Shown here in pieces: positions 1-7,347 of a stretch of 13,841 bases of DNA. Within the stretch, counting starts at the first letter, position 1; the number at the start of each line of letters is the position of its first letter. A program made the position numbers and the translations under genes. This DNA comes from CAZUVQ01 sp964623915. GTDB taxonomy: Bacteria > Bacillota > Clostridia > UMGS1883 > UMGS1540. Location: contig CAZUVQ010000045.1 in assembly GCA_964623915.1 (NCBI GenBank), positions 1 to 13,841 of the forward strand, given 5' to 3'. A model generated the notes under the pieces. It saw only the letters and a program-made list of their open reading frames with translations. It did no database searches and was not told the origin of the DNA.

Positions 1-180
1 AGCAAGAGAAAAATATCCGAATATTACAGGTGTAAGGCTTTCCTGATTATTAAAAATATTAAGTGATATAGTTCCTTTCTCTTGGAGTATAGAAGTTTTA
101 ATCGGACAAAAGAAAGTTTTATTTTTACGAAAAACTGTATAATTTTCACAATTTGATTTATAACGTTTTGGTTACTTTTA
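1..180. other. AT-rich flank with no supported gene
   Basis: I see no convincing gene here. The plus-strand frames close within the first 70 bases, so at most the last 10 to 20 codons of a gene entering from the left could be present. On the minus strand a frame stays open from about 171 to the left edge, but it has no ATG, GTG or TTG after the stop at 172-174, so it cannot be a complete gene start. No clear hairpin terminator is visible. Confidence 0.4.
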
Positions 181-183
181 CCA

Positions 184-213
184 TTGACAGGTTGATACTA
201 ATATGTATATAAT
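184..213 (+). promoter_or_regulatory. Sigma-A promoter of the non-coding RNA
   Basis: A perfect -35 box TTGACA (184-189) and a perfect -10 box TATAAT (208-213) are separated by 18 bp. Transcription should start near 220, which places the first RNA hairpin at the 5' end of the transcript. The next gene has no other obvious promoter, so this one probably serves it too, by terminator read-through. Confidence 0.8.
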
Positions 214-219
214 GATATT

Positions 220-426
220 AACAGTAGATAATATTTACTGTGCGAATCATTCGCCACAAAACAGCTCTCGAGGTTGTTTTAAGTGTTGAAATGAAATGCT
301 GTTTCAAGTCGCAGTGTTTCATGGAGCTTTGAAGGGGTTTGTGTGACAACCACAACTTAAATAGGCTAACGCCTAAGAAAACACACCATAAAATGTCTTG
401 CTTTTCTGCAAGGCATTTTATGTTTT
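220..426 (+). ncRNA. Structured non-coding RNA of unknown class
   Basis: The predicted transcript runs from the promoter at 184-213 to the terminator at 387-426, about 200 nt, with no convincing ORF. Visible hairpins are ACAGTA/TACTGT (221-226/236-241), GCGAA/TTCGC (242-246/250-254), an A-rich/T-rich stem (258-266/271-280), an 11-bp stem with two G-U pairs (291-301/312-322) and TAGGC/GCCTA (362-366/371-375). That last hairpin sits inside a possible GTGTG/CACAC closure (341-345/382-386). The loop of the 11-bp hairpin (302-307) can pair with 329-334, a possible pseudoknot. Alternative long-range pairings exist: 272-277 with 346-351 and 278-284 with 355-361. I cannot assign a family. Candidates to test are 6S RNA, the raiA RNA motif of Clostridia, an orphan riboswitch-like leader, or an RNA antitoxin for the following gene. 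The structure is seen in the sequence; the function is not. Confidence 0.65.
387..426 (+). terminator. Intrinsic terminator of the non-coding RNA
   Basis: A 15-bp stem (387-401 with 408-422, one T-G pair) has a 6-nt loop TTTTCT and is followed by TTTTAC. It lies only 14 to 26 bases before the start of the next gene, so expression of that gene from the upstream promoter requires read-through. Confidence 0.8.
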
Positions 427-451
427 ACACTAAAGAATATTGGGTGAGGTA

Positions 452-1015
452 GTGGATAAATTAAAAGAGTGTGCAACCTCCTTTCAAAGCTTAATCGGGA
501 AAGAATATATAATAAAGGCAGGAAAACAGAAAAAACTCATTGAAATTAATTTAATTTTTAAGGAAGAACACTTTCACCATCTTGTAGGTTTGCATAAATT
601 AAAAGACATTCAAAAAGCAAGGGGTAATTCAAAGCTTATATTTCGTGATATTTTAAACAATAAGATAACGTATGAAGATATTTCAAAAAGCATTTTCTTC
701 GATGACATTAAAAATCGACTGAATTGCTTTATGAATATTGAGAGTATTATTGATAGTCAGGAATTAATCGTTCAACATAACTTAAACTATTCAATGTCTG
801 CAATTAAAGCCAAGTACATAATATACACTCTTTTACCTGATAATACATACATCTATTTTTTCATAGATAAAGACATAAATCAAAATTATTTTGGAAGGTC
901 ATTTTTTCAAAGCTGCGACAAATCTTATCTTCACGAACGACCATATAAAATACTGTATAAAGAAAAGATTATAACTCCCAATAAAAGGGTTACATTAATC
1001 AATAAATTAAAATAA
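452..1015 (+). CDS. PBECR4-like putative nuclease-domain protein
   Basis: This encodes 187 residues from the GTG at 452. A TTG at 440 would add four residues, and an in-frame stop at 431 bars anything longer. The GTG is preferred because GGTGA (443-447) can act as a weak ribosome binding site. The EHFHHLVGLHKLKDI stretch near residues 39-53 and the C-terminal SFF...Y region match my recollection of PBECR4, a Barnase-EndoU-ColicinE5/D-RelE-like nuclease family described in phages and mobile elements. This is recognition from memory, not a search. There is no signal peptide or membrane segment. The gene is visibly more AT-rich than its housekeeping neighbours and stands alone between the RNA terminator and a bidirectional terminator, which suggests acquired cargo. 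If it is not PBECR4, it is an uncharacterised cytoplasmic protein. Confidence 0.6.
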   Translation: MDKLKECATSFQSLIGKEYIIKAGKQKKLIEINLIFKEEHFHHLVGLHKLKDIQKARGNSKLIFRDILNNKITYEDISKSIFFDDIKNRLNCFMNIESIIDSQELIVQHNLNYSMSAIKAKYIIYTLLPDNTYIYFFIDKDINQNYFGRSFFQSCDKSYLHERPYKILYKEKIITPNKRVTLINKLK

Positions 1016-1038
1016 GTATATAAAAGGTATATTTTTGC

Positions 1039-1078
1039 ACAATAAAACCCACTCTAATTTACAAGTGGGTTTTATTGT
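1039..1078. terminator. Bidirectional terminator between convergent genes
   Basis: A perfect 15-bp inverted repeat (1039-1053 and 1064-1078) has a 10-nt loop. The GC-rich core CCCACT/AGTGGG is flanked by A-rich and T-rich arms, so it reads as GC stem plus U-tract on either strand. It lies between the plus-strand nuclease-like gene and the minus-strand WG-repeat gene. Confidence 0.85.
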
Positions 1079-1130
1079 AAATATAAATATTTTTTGTTAT
1101 TTTTATTCTATCAACGTCAAAATGTTGAAA

Positions 1131-2315
1131 TCAGCTTATTTTATCATATAAGGCAGGTACCAAAAGGTTTCCTTTTTTATTCACAATACCGCATTTACCA
1201 TCTATCACAATAACTGCATAGCCGTCATCCCTGAATTTGCTTGCATTTTCGTAAGAAGGCTCAATTATAAAGTTGCCCTTTTTATCAATAAATCCGAATT
1301 TTTTATTTAGTGAAACAGTTGCATACCCGGATTTTGAAAACGATTTTGCATCATCAAACTTTGGTGATATTACCTCTTCACCCTTTTTGTTTATATATCC
1401 GTATTTTTTATCTTTCATAATAAGTGCCAAGCCATTTTCCGAGAAAGATTCTGCATATTCATACTTTGGCTCTATTACTGCTTTGCCCTTTTTATCTATA
1501 TAACCGTATTTTCCCCCTGTCTTTATAAGCGCAAGGTCGTTATCGGCAAAACCATTGGCTTCTTCGTATGTGGGATTAATCAAATACTGACCTTTTCTGT
1601 CAATATAACCCCACTTTTCGCCAAGTGATACAGGCGCAAGAGTGTTATCCGCAAAATTATCAAGCATTTCAAATTGTGGTTTTACAACATATTCGCCCTT
1701 TTCGTTAATAATGCCATACTCACCGCTGAACTGAACAATTGCATTATTGTATTCATCAAAGGCTGATGCGCTGTCATATTTCGGATATATTATGAATCTG
1801 CCCTCTTTATCTATATAACCGAAGAGACCGTCAATTTCTATAACGGCAAGCCCGCTTTTTGAGAAAGCACCGGCAGAGTCAAACTGCTGTTTAATTACGA
1901 TTTCACCTTTTTTATTAATGTAACCATATTTTCCGCCTATCCTAACAACAGCAAGCCCTGCTATACTAAAATCATAAGCTTCCTCAAACTGAGGTTCAAT
2001 TACAAATTTTCCTTTTTTATTTATATAACCGAATTTCCCGCCTTGCGATGCAACTGCAAGGTTATTTTCTTTAAAAGCTCCGGCAAATTCATATTGCAGT
2101 TCAATAACTACATCACCCTTTGGGTTGATGTACCCATACTTGTCCCCCATTTGAACACTCACAAGATTTTGTGAAAATAAATTTATATCTTCGCCTTCAC
2201 GATTTTTGCCGCATGACCTGATTATCAGCAATAGTAATACAATTATTACAATAAGTAAAGTTGCAGAACGGATTGTTTTTTTGCTTTTAAATAATTTTTC
2301 ATACTTTGTTTTCAT
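1131..2315 (-). CDS. Membrane-anchored WG-repeat protein
   Basis: This encodes 394 residues with ATG start and AAGGAG eight bases upstream. A Lys-rich N-terminus and one hydrophobic segment (about residues 17-32) act as a signal anchor. The sequence IRSC after it is a poor lipobox, so a lipoprotein is less likely. From residue 57 there are nine back-to-back 35-residue repeats (starting at 57, 92, 127, 162, 197, 232, 267, 302 and 337) and a shortened tenth at 372. Each has the pattern gKyGyInkkGe-vI-pqyd-a--F---lA-v, typical of WG (KWG) repeats. Such repeats fold as beta-rich binding modules, and the function of most members is unknown. By the positive-inside rule the repeats should face outside. 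It is last in the minus-strand block, 25 bases after the MATE gene. Family call is firm; the role is not known. Confidence 0.9.
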   Translation of the reverse strand: MKTKYEKLFKSKKTIRSATLLIVIIVLLLLIIRSCGKNREGEDINLFSQNLVSVQMGDKYGYINPKGDVVIELQYEFAGAFKENNLAVASQGGKFGYINKKGKFVIEPQFEEAYDFSIAGLAVVRIGGKYGYINKKGEIVIKQQFDSAGAFSKSGLAVIEIDGLFGYIDKEGRFIIYPKYDSASAFDEYNNAIVQFSGEYGIINEKGEYVVKPQFEMLDNFADNTLAPVSLGEKWGYIDRKGQYLINPTYEEANGFADNDLALIKTGGKYGYIDKKGKAVIEPKYEYAESFSENGLALIMKDKKYGYINKKGEEVISPKFDDAKSFSKSGYATVSLNKKFGFIDKKGNFIIEPSYENASKFRDDGYAVIVIDGKCGIVNKKGNLLVPALYDKIS

Positions 2316-2340
2316 CCTATAAACTCCTTAAAACAATAAT

Positions 2341-3708
2341 TTATCTTGCTGTCTGTCCCTTTGATACTAAATTTCTTTTTACTATAACCCAGCAAATAAG
2401 GTGAACTGACATTGTTATAAACCATGATACCGGAAGAGAAATATACAAAACCTTTAAATCATGATACTTATGGAATATTGTAAGAATCCACAATATTCTT
2501 ATCCCGCAAGCGCCGAGCACAGATACTATCATAGGTGTCAGAGAAGAGCCCATACCACGAAGGGAACCTGACACAACTTCCATTTCTCCGCAAAGAAAGT
2601 ACAGCGGAACAAGCATCGTTAATCTTATAAGACCAATAGCTATGACATCTGTATTTCCGGGAGCATAAATGCCTAACAGCTGCTCACCGAAAATAAAAAC
2701 AAAAGAGCCGATAAACGCCCCTGCAATTAAAACCCATATCATGCAGCTTCTTAATATCTTGCCTATTCTATCATAATTCTTTGCACCTACATTCTGCCCA
2801 GTAAAAGTCATAGACGCCTGATAAAACGAATTGGTTGAAGTATAGATAAACCCTTCGAGATTTGCTGATGCAGTATTTCCGGCTACAATTACACTGCTTC
2901 CGAATGAATTGACTGCTGACTGAATCATAACGTTTGAAAAAGCAAATGCAATACTCTGGATACAAGCCGGAACACCAATCTTGGTAATTTTAATCAAAGC
3001 CTTACCGTTTATGCGTAATTCCCTTAAGTTGAGCTTAATTATATCATTGCCTTTCCACAGAGATGAAACAACAAAAAATGCTGATATATACTGAGCTATG
3101 ATAGTAGGAATCGCAACACCGGCAACATCCATCTTAAATACTATTACAAACAACAAATTTAAAAGCACGTTTACGAAACCTGCGATAGATAAAAAATATA
3201 ACGGTCTTTTTGTATCACCGGTAGCTATTATTATACTGGCTCCAAAATTATAAACAATTGATGCCGGAGTCCCCAAAAAAATTATTTTCATGTATAAAGC
3301 TGCCTTATCAATAACATCTGCCGTGGTACCCATAGCACGAAGTGCAGCATAAGTAACATTTAATCCTACAATGCTGATTAATACACCAGATATCAAGGCT
3401 ACTGTAATTGAAGTATGCACTGTATCTGATACCATCTTGTTATCTCTTGCGCCTATACCCTGTGCAACCGTTACACTAACGCCAACGGAAAGCGAAAGAA
3501 AAGCATTGACAATGAGATTTATTATCGCACCCGTTGACCCAACTGCAGCAAGTGATTCCTGCCCCGAAAACCTGCCAATTACAATAATGTCGGCAGCGTT
3601 GTAAAAAAGCTGAAGTATTCCTGACAGCATTAACGGGAATGCATATATAATAATATTTTTAAAAATCGGACCGGAAATCATATCCACTTCACGATTATTT
3701 TTAAACAT
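2341..3708 (-). CDS. MATE family multidrug/cation efflux transporter
   Basis: This encodes 455 residues, the normal size for the family, with about twelve hydrophobic helices in two homologous halves. Near the N-terminus the sequence FYNAADIIVIGRFSGQESLAAVG (about residues 35-57) is the characteristic first-helix region of MATE (multidrug and toxin extrusion) transporters, which export drugs or metabolites in exchange for Na+ or H+. The open frame extends upstream to 3807, but that part overlaps the recombinase gene, so I chose the ATG at 3708, which gives a typical MATE N-terminus. The nearest good binding site, AGGAG, overlaps the recombinase stop codon and is 16 bases away, so translation may be weak or coupled. 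The substrate cannot be told from sequence. Confidence 0.92.
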   Translation of the reverse strand: MFKNNREVDMISGPIFKNIIIYAFPLMLSGILQLFYNAADIIVIGRFSGQESLAAVGSTGAIINLIVNAFLSLSVGVSVTVAQGIGARDNKMVSDTVHTSITVALISGVLISIVGLNVTYAALRAMGTTADVIDKAALYMKIIFLGTPASIVYNFGASIIIATGDTKRPLYFLSIAGFVNVLLNLLFVIVFKMDVAGVAIPTIIAQYISAFFVVSSLWKGNDIIKLNLRELRINGKALIKITKIGVPACIQSIAFAFSNVMIQSAVNSFGSSVIVAGNTASANLEGFIYTSTNSFYQASMTFTGQNVGAKNYDRIGKILRSCMIWVLIAGAFIGSFVFIFGEQLLGIYAPGNTDVIAIGLIRLTMLVPLYFLCGEMEVVSGSLRGMGSSLTPMIVSVLGACGIRILWILTIFHKYHDLKVLYISLPVSWFITMSVHLICWVIVKRNLVSKGQTAR

Positions 3709-3727
3709 ATGTTTTTTCTCTTTTCTC

Positions 3728-4600
3728 CTATGCCCTCGGATGGGCCTTATCATATACGTCAAATATTTTATTTTCAAGTATTTTCTTATATATAGCAGTG
3801 GAAGCAATATCAGTAAGCCCCATCATTTCACCTATAGAACTTAAATCAGCACCATTTTGGAGCATGTGTGCAGCAAAAGAGTGCCTAAGCATATGCGGAG
3901 TAATTTCTTTATTTATTCCGGCTGAATATTTATAAGATTTTACTATTTTCCAGAATCCTTGGCGCGTCATACGTGAACCGTAGCAGTTAACAAACAAAGC
4001 CTGCTCGTCCTTTATGCAAACCAGCGCATTTCTGCCGCTTTTAAGATAATCTGAAATTGCACTTACAGCTTTTTTCCCGACCGGAACCATTCTAATATTG
4101 CCGGAGCTGTTGCAATATAAAATCCTGCGCCTTAAATTAATGCTTGTCAGGTTCAAGCCAATCAGCTCGCTGACTTTTATCCCTGTGGCATACAAGAGCT
4201 CAAGCATAGCCTTGTCACGATATCCCTTTTCATCTATACAGGTAGGTTGTCCCAAAAGAATCTCAACCTCTTCCGATGTTAATATTTCAGGCAATTTTTT
4301 TTCAGCTTTTGGCAGCTTAATAAATTCTACCGGATTTATTTTAAGAAAACCGATATTATGACAATATCCAAAAAACGAACGCAAGGAAACCATTGCTCTT
4401 GAAATAGTTGAAGTGGATTTACCGCTGTTTTTCAGACCTGTTATATATGATTTAATGTCGCTCTCAATAGCATATTCAAGTTTACGACCTAAAAACCTCT
4501 CAAAAAGGTTCAAGTCTCTTTTATATGAATTTATGGTAGATTCAGATAATAGCTTGTCATTTCTCAAAAATGAAAAAAAGTTTTCAACCAAAAGTTCCAA
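3728..4600 (-). CDS. XerD-like tyrosine recombinase with degenerate active site
   Basis: This encodes 290 residues, close to the 298 of E. coli XerD, from a TTG start with a strong AGGAGG six bases before it. It has an N-terminal SAM-like core-binding domain (about 1-90) and a C-terminal catalytic domain (about 105-290) ending in HPRA like XerD. By alignment to XerD, HxxR (His236, Arg239 in PHMLRHSFAAHML) and the nucleophile Tyr271 are present. The first catalytic Arg of GLRVSEL is Lys142 (GIKVSEL), the beta-hairpin Lys of GKGNKER is Ser165, and the GHSD His is Leu262 (GLTD). It follows spoIIM by 10 bases; the two genes are also near neighbours in Bacillus, which argues for the ancestral xerD locus. 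The fold is intact and the frame is open, but cleavage activity is doubtful. Either it keeps a DNA-binding or structural role, or another gene supplies XerD. Confidence 0.85.
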   Translation of the reverse strand: MELLVENFFSFLRNDKLLSESTINSYKRDLNLFERFLGRKLEYAIESDIKSYITGLKNSGKSTSTISRAMVSLRSFFGYCHNIGFLKINPVEFIKLPKAEKKLPEILTSEEVEILLGQPTCIDEKGYRDKAMLELLYATGIKVSELIGLNLTSINLRRRILYCNSSGNIRMVPVGKKAVSAISDYLKSGRNALVCIKDEQALFVNCYGSRMTRQGFWKIVKSYKYSAGINKEITPHMLRHSFAAHMLQNGADLSSIGEMMGLTDIASTAIYKKILENKIFDVYDKAHPRA

Positions 4601-4610
4601 GTGAATCCTC

Positions 4611-5180
4611 CTACTGCATCAGCTTCATTGAACATTTCATAAGCGAAGTACAAATAAACCCTTCAGCTAAACATCCTATAATTAAAATGAAAAATATAAT
4701 TATTGCTGAAACTGTAAATTGTCTGACCGTGTTTTTGACGCCGTTTTCTGACAGTTCCGATGCGTTTTTTGAACTTATAGTGCAAAATATCACCAGTGCA
4801 GGCATAATAATAATATTACTTATAAACATACCTGATAATGCCGAAATCGAGCCGGCAAGCCCAAAAATTTTAGTTAAAGCACCAACAGCAAAGCCCATGG
4901 CATACCCACGCCATGCTAAATATAATACCGCCGCTGCGGCTCCGAACACACAAAGGCCGCTGACATATATTAAAGCAGCCCCTATTCCCTCACGCCTTAT
5001 TGCCTTCAGAAATACTCCCAGTGGTTTTGCAGATTCAGCCTCTTTTATTGCCGATAACAAAAGATTGCTGTCATCAGAAGACATCTTTGCTGTTGTAAAG
5101 CTGCCTGCAATAATTCCTACTAAAAGAGCAGACAGCATAATGATGATTTTTAGTTTGTCAGAATCTTTGATTATTTTCAA
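4611..5180 (-). CDS. spoIIM: Stage II sporulation protein M
   Basis: SpoIIM is a membrane part of the SpoIID-SpoIIM-SpoIIP complex, which remodels septal peptidoglycan and drives engulfment of the forespore. The 189-residue product has an N-terminal helix, several further hydrophobic segments including an Ala/Gly-rich one (VFGAAAAVLYLAWRGYAMGFAVG), and the family's RREG and GYAMGF-type motifs. The start is uncertain. TTG at 5180 has AAGGGA nine bases upstream; ATG at 5189 abuts that same AAGGGA with no spacer; TTG at 5198 has no visible site. Its stop codon overlaps the ribosome binding site of the recombinase gene, which implies coupling. B. subtilis spoIIM is sigma-E dependent, but I could not find a convincing sigma-E promoter in the 5190-5255 gap. 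Confidence 0.9.
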   Translation of the reverse strand: MKIIKDSDKLKIIIMLSALLVGIIAGSFTTAKMSSDDSNLLLSAIKEAESAKPLGVFLKAIRREGIGAALIYVSGLCVFGAAAAVLYLAWRGYAMGFAVGALTKIFGLAGSISALSGMFISNIIIMPALVIFCTISSKNASELSENGVKNTVRQFTVSAIIIFFILIIGCLAEGFICTSLMKCSMKLMQ

Positions 5181-5255
5181 AGAAATCATTCCCTTCAAAA
5201 AGCATGGACAATCTGTATATGTTATGATTGCTTGAAGGGTAAAATGACAATTTTG

Positions 5256-6035
5256 TTATTTTTTTAATAATTTGCTTTTATCGGCAGCGGCCTCAACAGC
5301 ACTTATTACCGCCGCACGGAATCCGTTTTTCTCAAGGGCTACAACACCCTCAATAGATGTCCCGCCCGGAGAGCAGACCGCATCACGAAGTTCAGCCGGG
5401 TGCAAATCGGACTCAAGAGCCATTTTCGCTGACCCAAAAACTGTCTGAGCGGCAAGCTTTAATGCTTCCTGTTTTGACAGCCCCATCAATACACCACCGT
5501 CAGCCATAGCTTCAATAAGAGTATAAACATAGGCAGGGCCACTTCCCGACACAGCGCACACAGCGTCCATATTTTTTTCCTCTGTGACGATTATTCTGCC
5601 AAGTGTTTCAAAAATGCCTTTAACAATTTCAAGGTCGCTAAAAGAAATGGTATCTCCGCATACAGCAGTCATACCTGCACCTACAAGAGCTGGGGTGTTT
5701 GGCATTACTCTTGCAACACGAGAATCCTCACCAAGGAAGGATTTTATGTATTCAACAGAAATTCCGGCCGCAATTGAAACAAAAAGCTTATTAATGCCTA
5801 CGCACTCATGTAGGATAATGTCATATACATTTGGCTTAACAGCTAAGATAACAGTATCGGCAAATTTTAAAACTTGTTCATTTGAACCGGTCTTTACACC
5901 GTACCGTCTGAATTCATTAAGCTTTTTTTCAGACACATCCGAAACCATAATGGTTTCTGCCTTAGTTTTATTTGCCAAAAGCCCTATGACTATGGCACGT
6001 GCCATATTCCCTCCGCCTATAATGCCAATTTTCAC
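5256..6035 (-). CDS. proC: Pyrroline-5-carboxylate reductase
   Basis: This catalyses the last step of proline synthesis, NAD(P)H-dependent reduction of 1-pyrroline-5-carboxylate to L-proline, in the cytoplasm. The 259-residue product is near normal length. It shows the Rossmann GxxGxGxM fingerprint (GIIGGGNMA, residues 4-12), AVKP (65-68), MPNTPA (111-116), SGSGPAY (163-169) and the C-terminal family signature around ELRDAVCSPGGTSIEG (215-230). The GTG start at 6035 is supported by a strong AAGGGGG eight bases upstream, which overlaps the aminotransferase stop codon (13-base gap). Translation of the two genes is therefore likely coupled. Confidence 0.97.
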   Translation of the reverse strand: MKIGIIGGGNMARAIVIGLLANKTKAETIMVSDVSEKKLNEFRRYGVKTGSNEQVLKFADTVILAVKPNVYDIILHECVGINKLFVSIAAGISVEYIKSFLGEDSRVARVMPNTPALVGAGMTAVCGDTISFSDLEIVKGIFETLGRIIVTEEKNMDAVCAVSGSGPAYVYTLIEAMADGGVLMGLSKQEALKLAAQTVFGSAKMALESDLHPAELRDAVCSPGGTSIEGVVALEKNGFRAAVISAVEAAADKSKLLKK

Positions 6036-6048
6036 AGCTAAAGCCCCC

Positions 6049-7242
6049 TTAATTGTATTCGTTATTTAAAAATTTTTCAAGCCTGTCAAGACCTTTTTTT
6101 ATAGTGTTAATTGATACGGCATAACTCCACCTTAAATAACCGGGGGCAAAAAAGCCTTCACCCGGAACAAGTGCTACTTTTGCTTTATTTAATAAAGCTT
6201 CTGCAAAATCATTGGAAGAATTAATTAAAACGCCGCATATTTTCTTGCCAAATAATTCATTTATATTCATCATAACATAAAAAGCACCAACTGGTTTGAT
6301 GCAGGAAACACCTTCAATGGAATTTATCCTGTCAACCATATAATCACGTCTTTTTATATATTCAGTTTTCATGTTCTCTACAAAATCAAGGCCAGAGTCT
6401 AAAGCAGTAACCGCTGCGTACTGGGCAATTGAATTTGGATTTGAGGTTGCATGGCTTTGAACATTAGACATTAGCTTTGCAATTTCAGGTGAGGATGCGG
6501 TGTATCCAATTCTCCAGCCTGTCATGGAATACGTTTTTGACAACCCGTTGACAATAATTGTCAAACTTTTGATATTCTCTCCAAATGATGCTATGGAAAC
6601 AGTTTCACCCTCATATATCAAATGCTCATAAATTTCATCTGAAACAACAAATATTTTATGTCTAATACAGATTTGAGCAATAGCGTAAAGCTCATCTTTG
6701 CTGTAAACCATACCTGTTGGATTTGACGGGCTGTTTACAATAAGTGCCTTAGTTTTAGGAGTAATAGCCTGCTCAAGCATTTGAGGTGTCATTTTAAACA
6801 TATCTCTCTCATAGGTTTCAAGAGAAACAGGAACACCGTCAGCAAGCCTTACCATTTCAGGATACGAAACCCAGTAAGGTGCGGGAATTATAACCTCATC
6901 CCCCGGATTTAAAATAGCACCAAATACATTGACAAGAGAATGCTTTGCACCGTTACTTACAACAATTTGTGATACATCGTATATAAGGCCGTTTTCTCTT
7001 TCCAGCTTTCTTACTATTGCCTTTTTTAGCTCCATTGTACCGGATGCCGGTGTGTATTTTGTGATGCCTTTGTTTATAGCCTCAATAGCGGCATTTTTGA
7101 TGTGCATAGGTGTGTCAAAATCAGGTTCCCCTGCACCAAAGCCTACAACATCTTGCCCTTCTGCCTTCATAGCTTTAAATTTTGCGTCAATTGCAAGCGT
7201 CGGCGAAGAACTGATTCCTTTATACTTTTCTGATAATTTCAT
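6049..7242 (-). CDS. Class I pyridoxal-phosphate aminotransferase (aspartate aminotransferase-like)
   Basis: The 397-residue fold type I aminotransferase most resembles the Ib subgroup of aspartate aminotransferases (aspartate + 2-oxoglutarate to oxaloacetate + glutamate). Visible motifs are FGAGEPDFDTP near the N-terminus, NSPSNPTG (170-177), SDEIYEHLIY, the PLP-lysine segment GLSKTYSMTGWRIGY with Lys236, and a C-terminal LRWSYAVS containing the carboxylate-binding Arg371. The frame is open to 7305, but the ATG at 7242 has GGGGGA upstream and gives the usual MKLSEKYKGI N-terminus. Lys236 and the carboxylate Arg are intact, so it should be active. Exact substrate (aspartate, aromatic or other) cannot be fixed from sequence. 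Next to proC it gives the block an amino-acid character. Confidence 0.93.
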   Translation of the reverse strand: MKLSEKYKGISSSPTLAIDAKFKAMKAEGQDVVGFGAGEPDFDTPMHIKNAAIEAINKGITKYTPASGTMELKKAIVRKLERENGLIYDVSQIVVSNGAKHSLVNVFGAILNPGDEVIIPAPYWVSYPEMVRLADGVPVSLETYERDMFKMTPQMLEQAITPKTKALIVNSPSNPTGMVYSKDELYAIAQICIRHKIFVVSDEIYEHLIYEGETVSIASFGENIKSLTIIVNGLSKTYSMTGWRIGYTASSPEIAKLMSNVQSHATSNPNSIAQYAAVTALDSGLDFVENMKTEYIKRRDYMVDRINSIEGVSCIKPVGAFYVMMNINELFGKKICGVLINSSNDFAEALLNKAKVALVPGEGFFAPGYLRWSYAVSINTIKKGLDRLEKFLNNEYN

Positions 7243-7276
7243 TTCTAATCCCCCATAATAGCATTTAAACGATTTA

Positions 7277-7305
7277 ATTCTATTACATACTACATAAAAA
7301 TGCAA
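7277..7305 (-). promoter_or_regulatory. Predicted sigma-A promoter for the aminotransferase-proC-spoIIM block
   Basis: On the minus strand, TTGCAT (7305-7300) and TAGAAT (7282-7277) are 17 bp apart, 35 bases before the aminotransferase start. A direct repeat ATGCAAT (plus strand 7300-7306 and 7313-7319) overlaps and precedes the -35 box and could be an operator. The genes downstream may also receive read-through from rho, since I see no clear terminator after rho. Confidence 0.55.
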
Positions 7306-7347
7306 TAGTTTTATGCAATTTTCTTTTAAAGCGTTCTGAATTTTCCA

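Noticed and set aside
1..171. Open minus-strand frame running off the left edge with protein-like composition
   Set aside because: There is no ATG, GTG or TTG between the upstream stop (172-174) and the left edge, and no ribosome binding site, so it is not a supported gene start.
1140..2150. DNA-level 105-bp periodicity that could be read as a tandem repeat or CRISPR-like array
   Set aside because: It is the coding trace of 35-residue WG repeats; the units diverge at DNA level and lack identical repeats with spacers.
3709..3807. N-terminal extension of the MATE transporter by 33 residues
   Set aside because: It overlaps the end of the recombinase gene in another frame, lacks a binding site, and its basic sequence is unlike MATE N-termini.
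4570..5235. Long plus-strand open frame opposite spoIIM
   Set aside because: It is antisense to a clear spoIIM gene, has no family features, and its openness reflects the codon composition of the opposite strand.
5199..5255. Possible sigma-E promoter before spoIIM (TATACAGA)
   Set aside because: No -35 element lies at acceptable distance, and the -10 match is incomplete.
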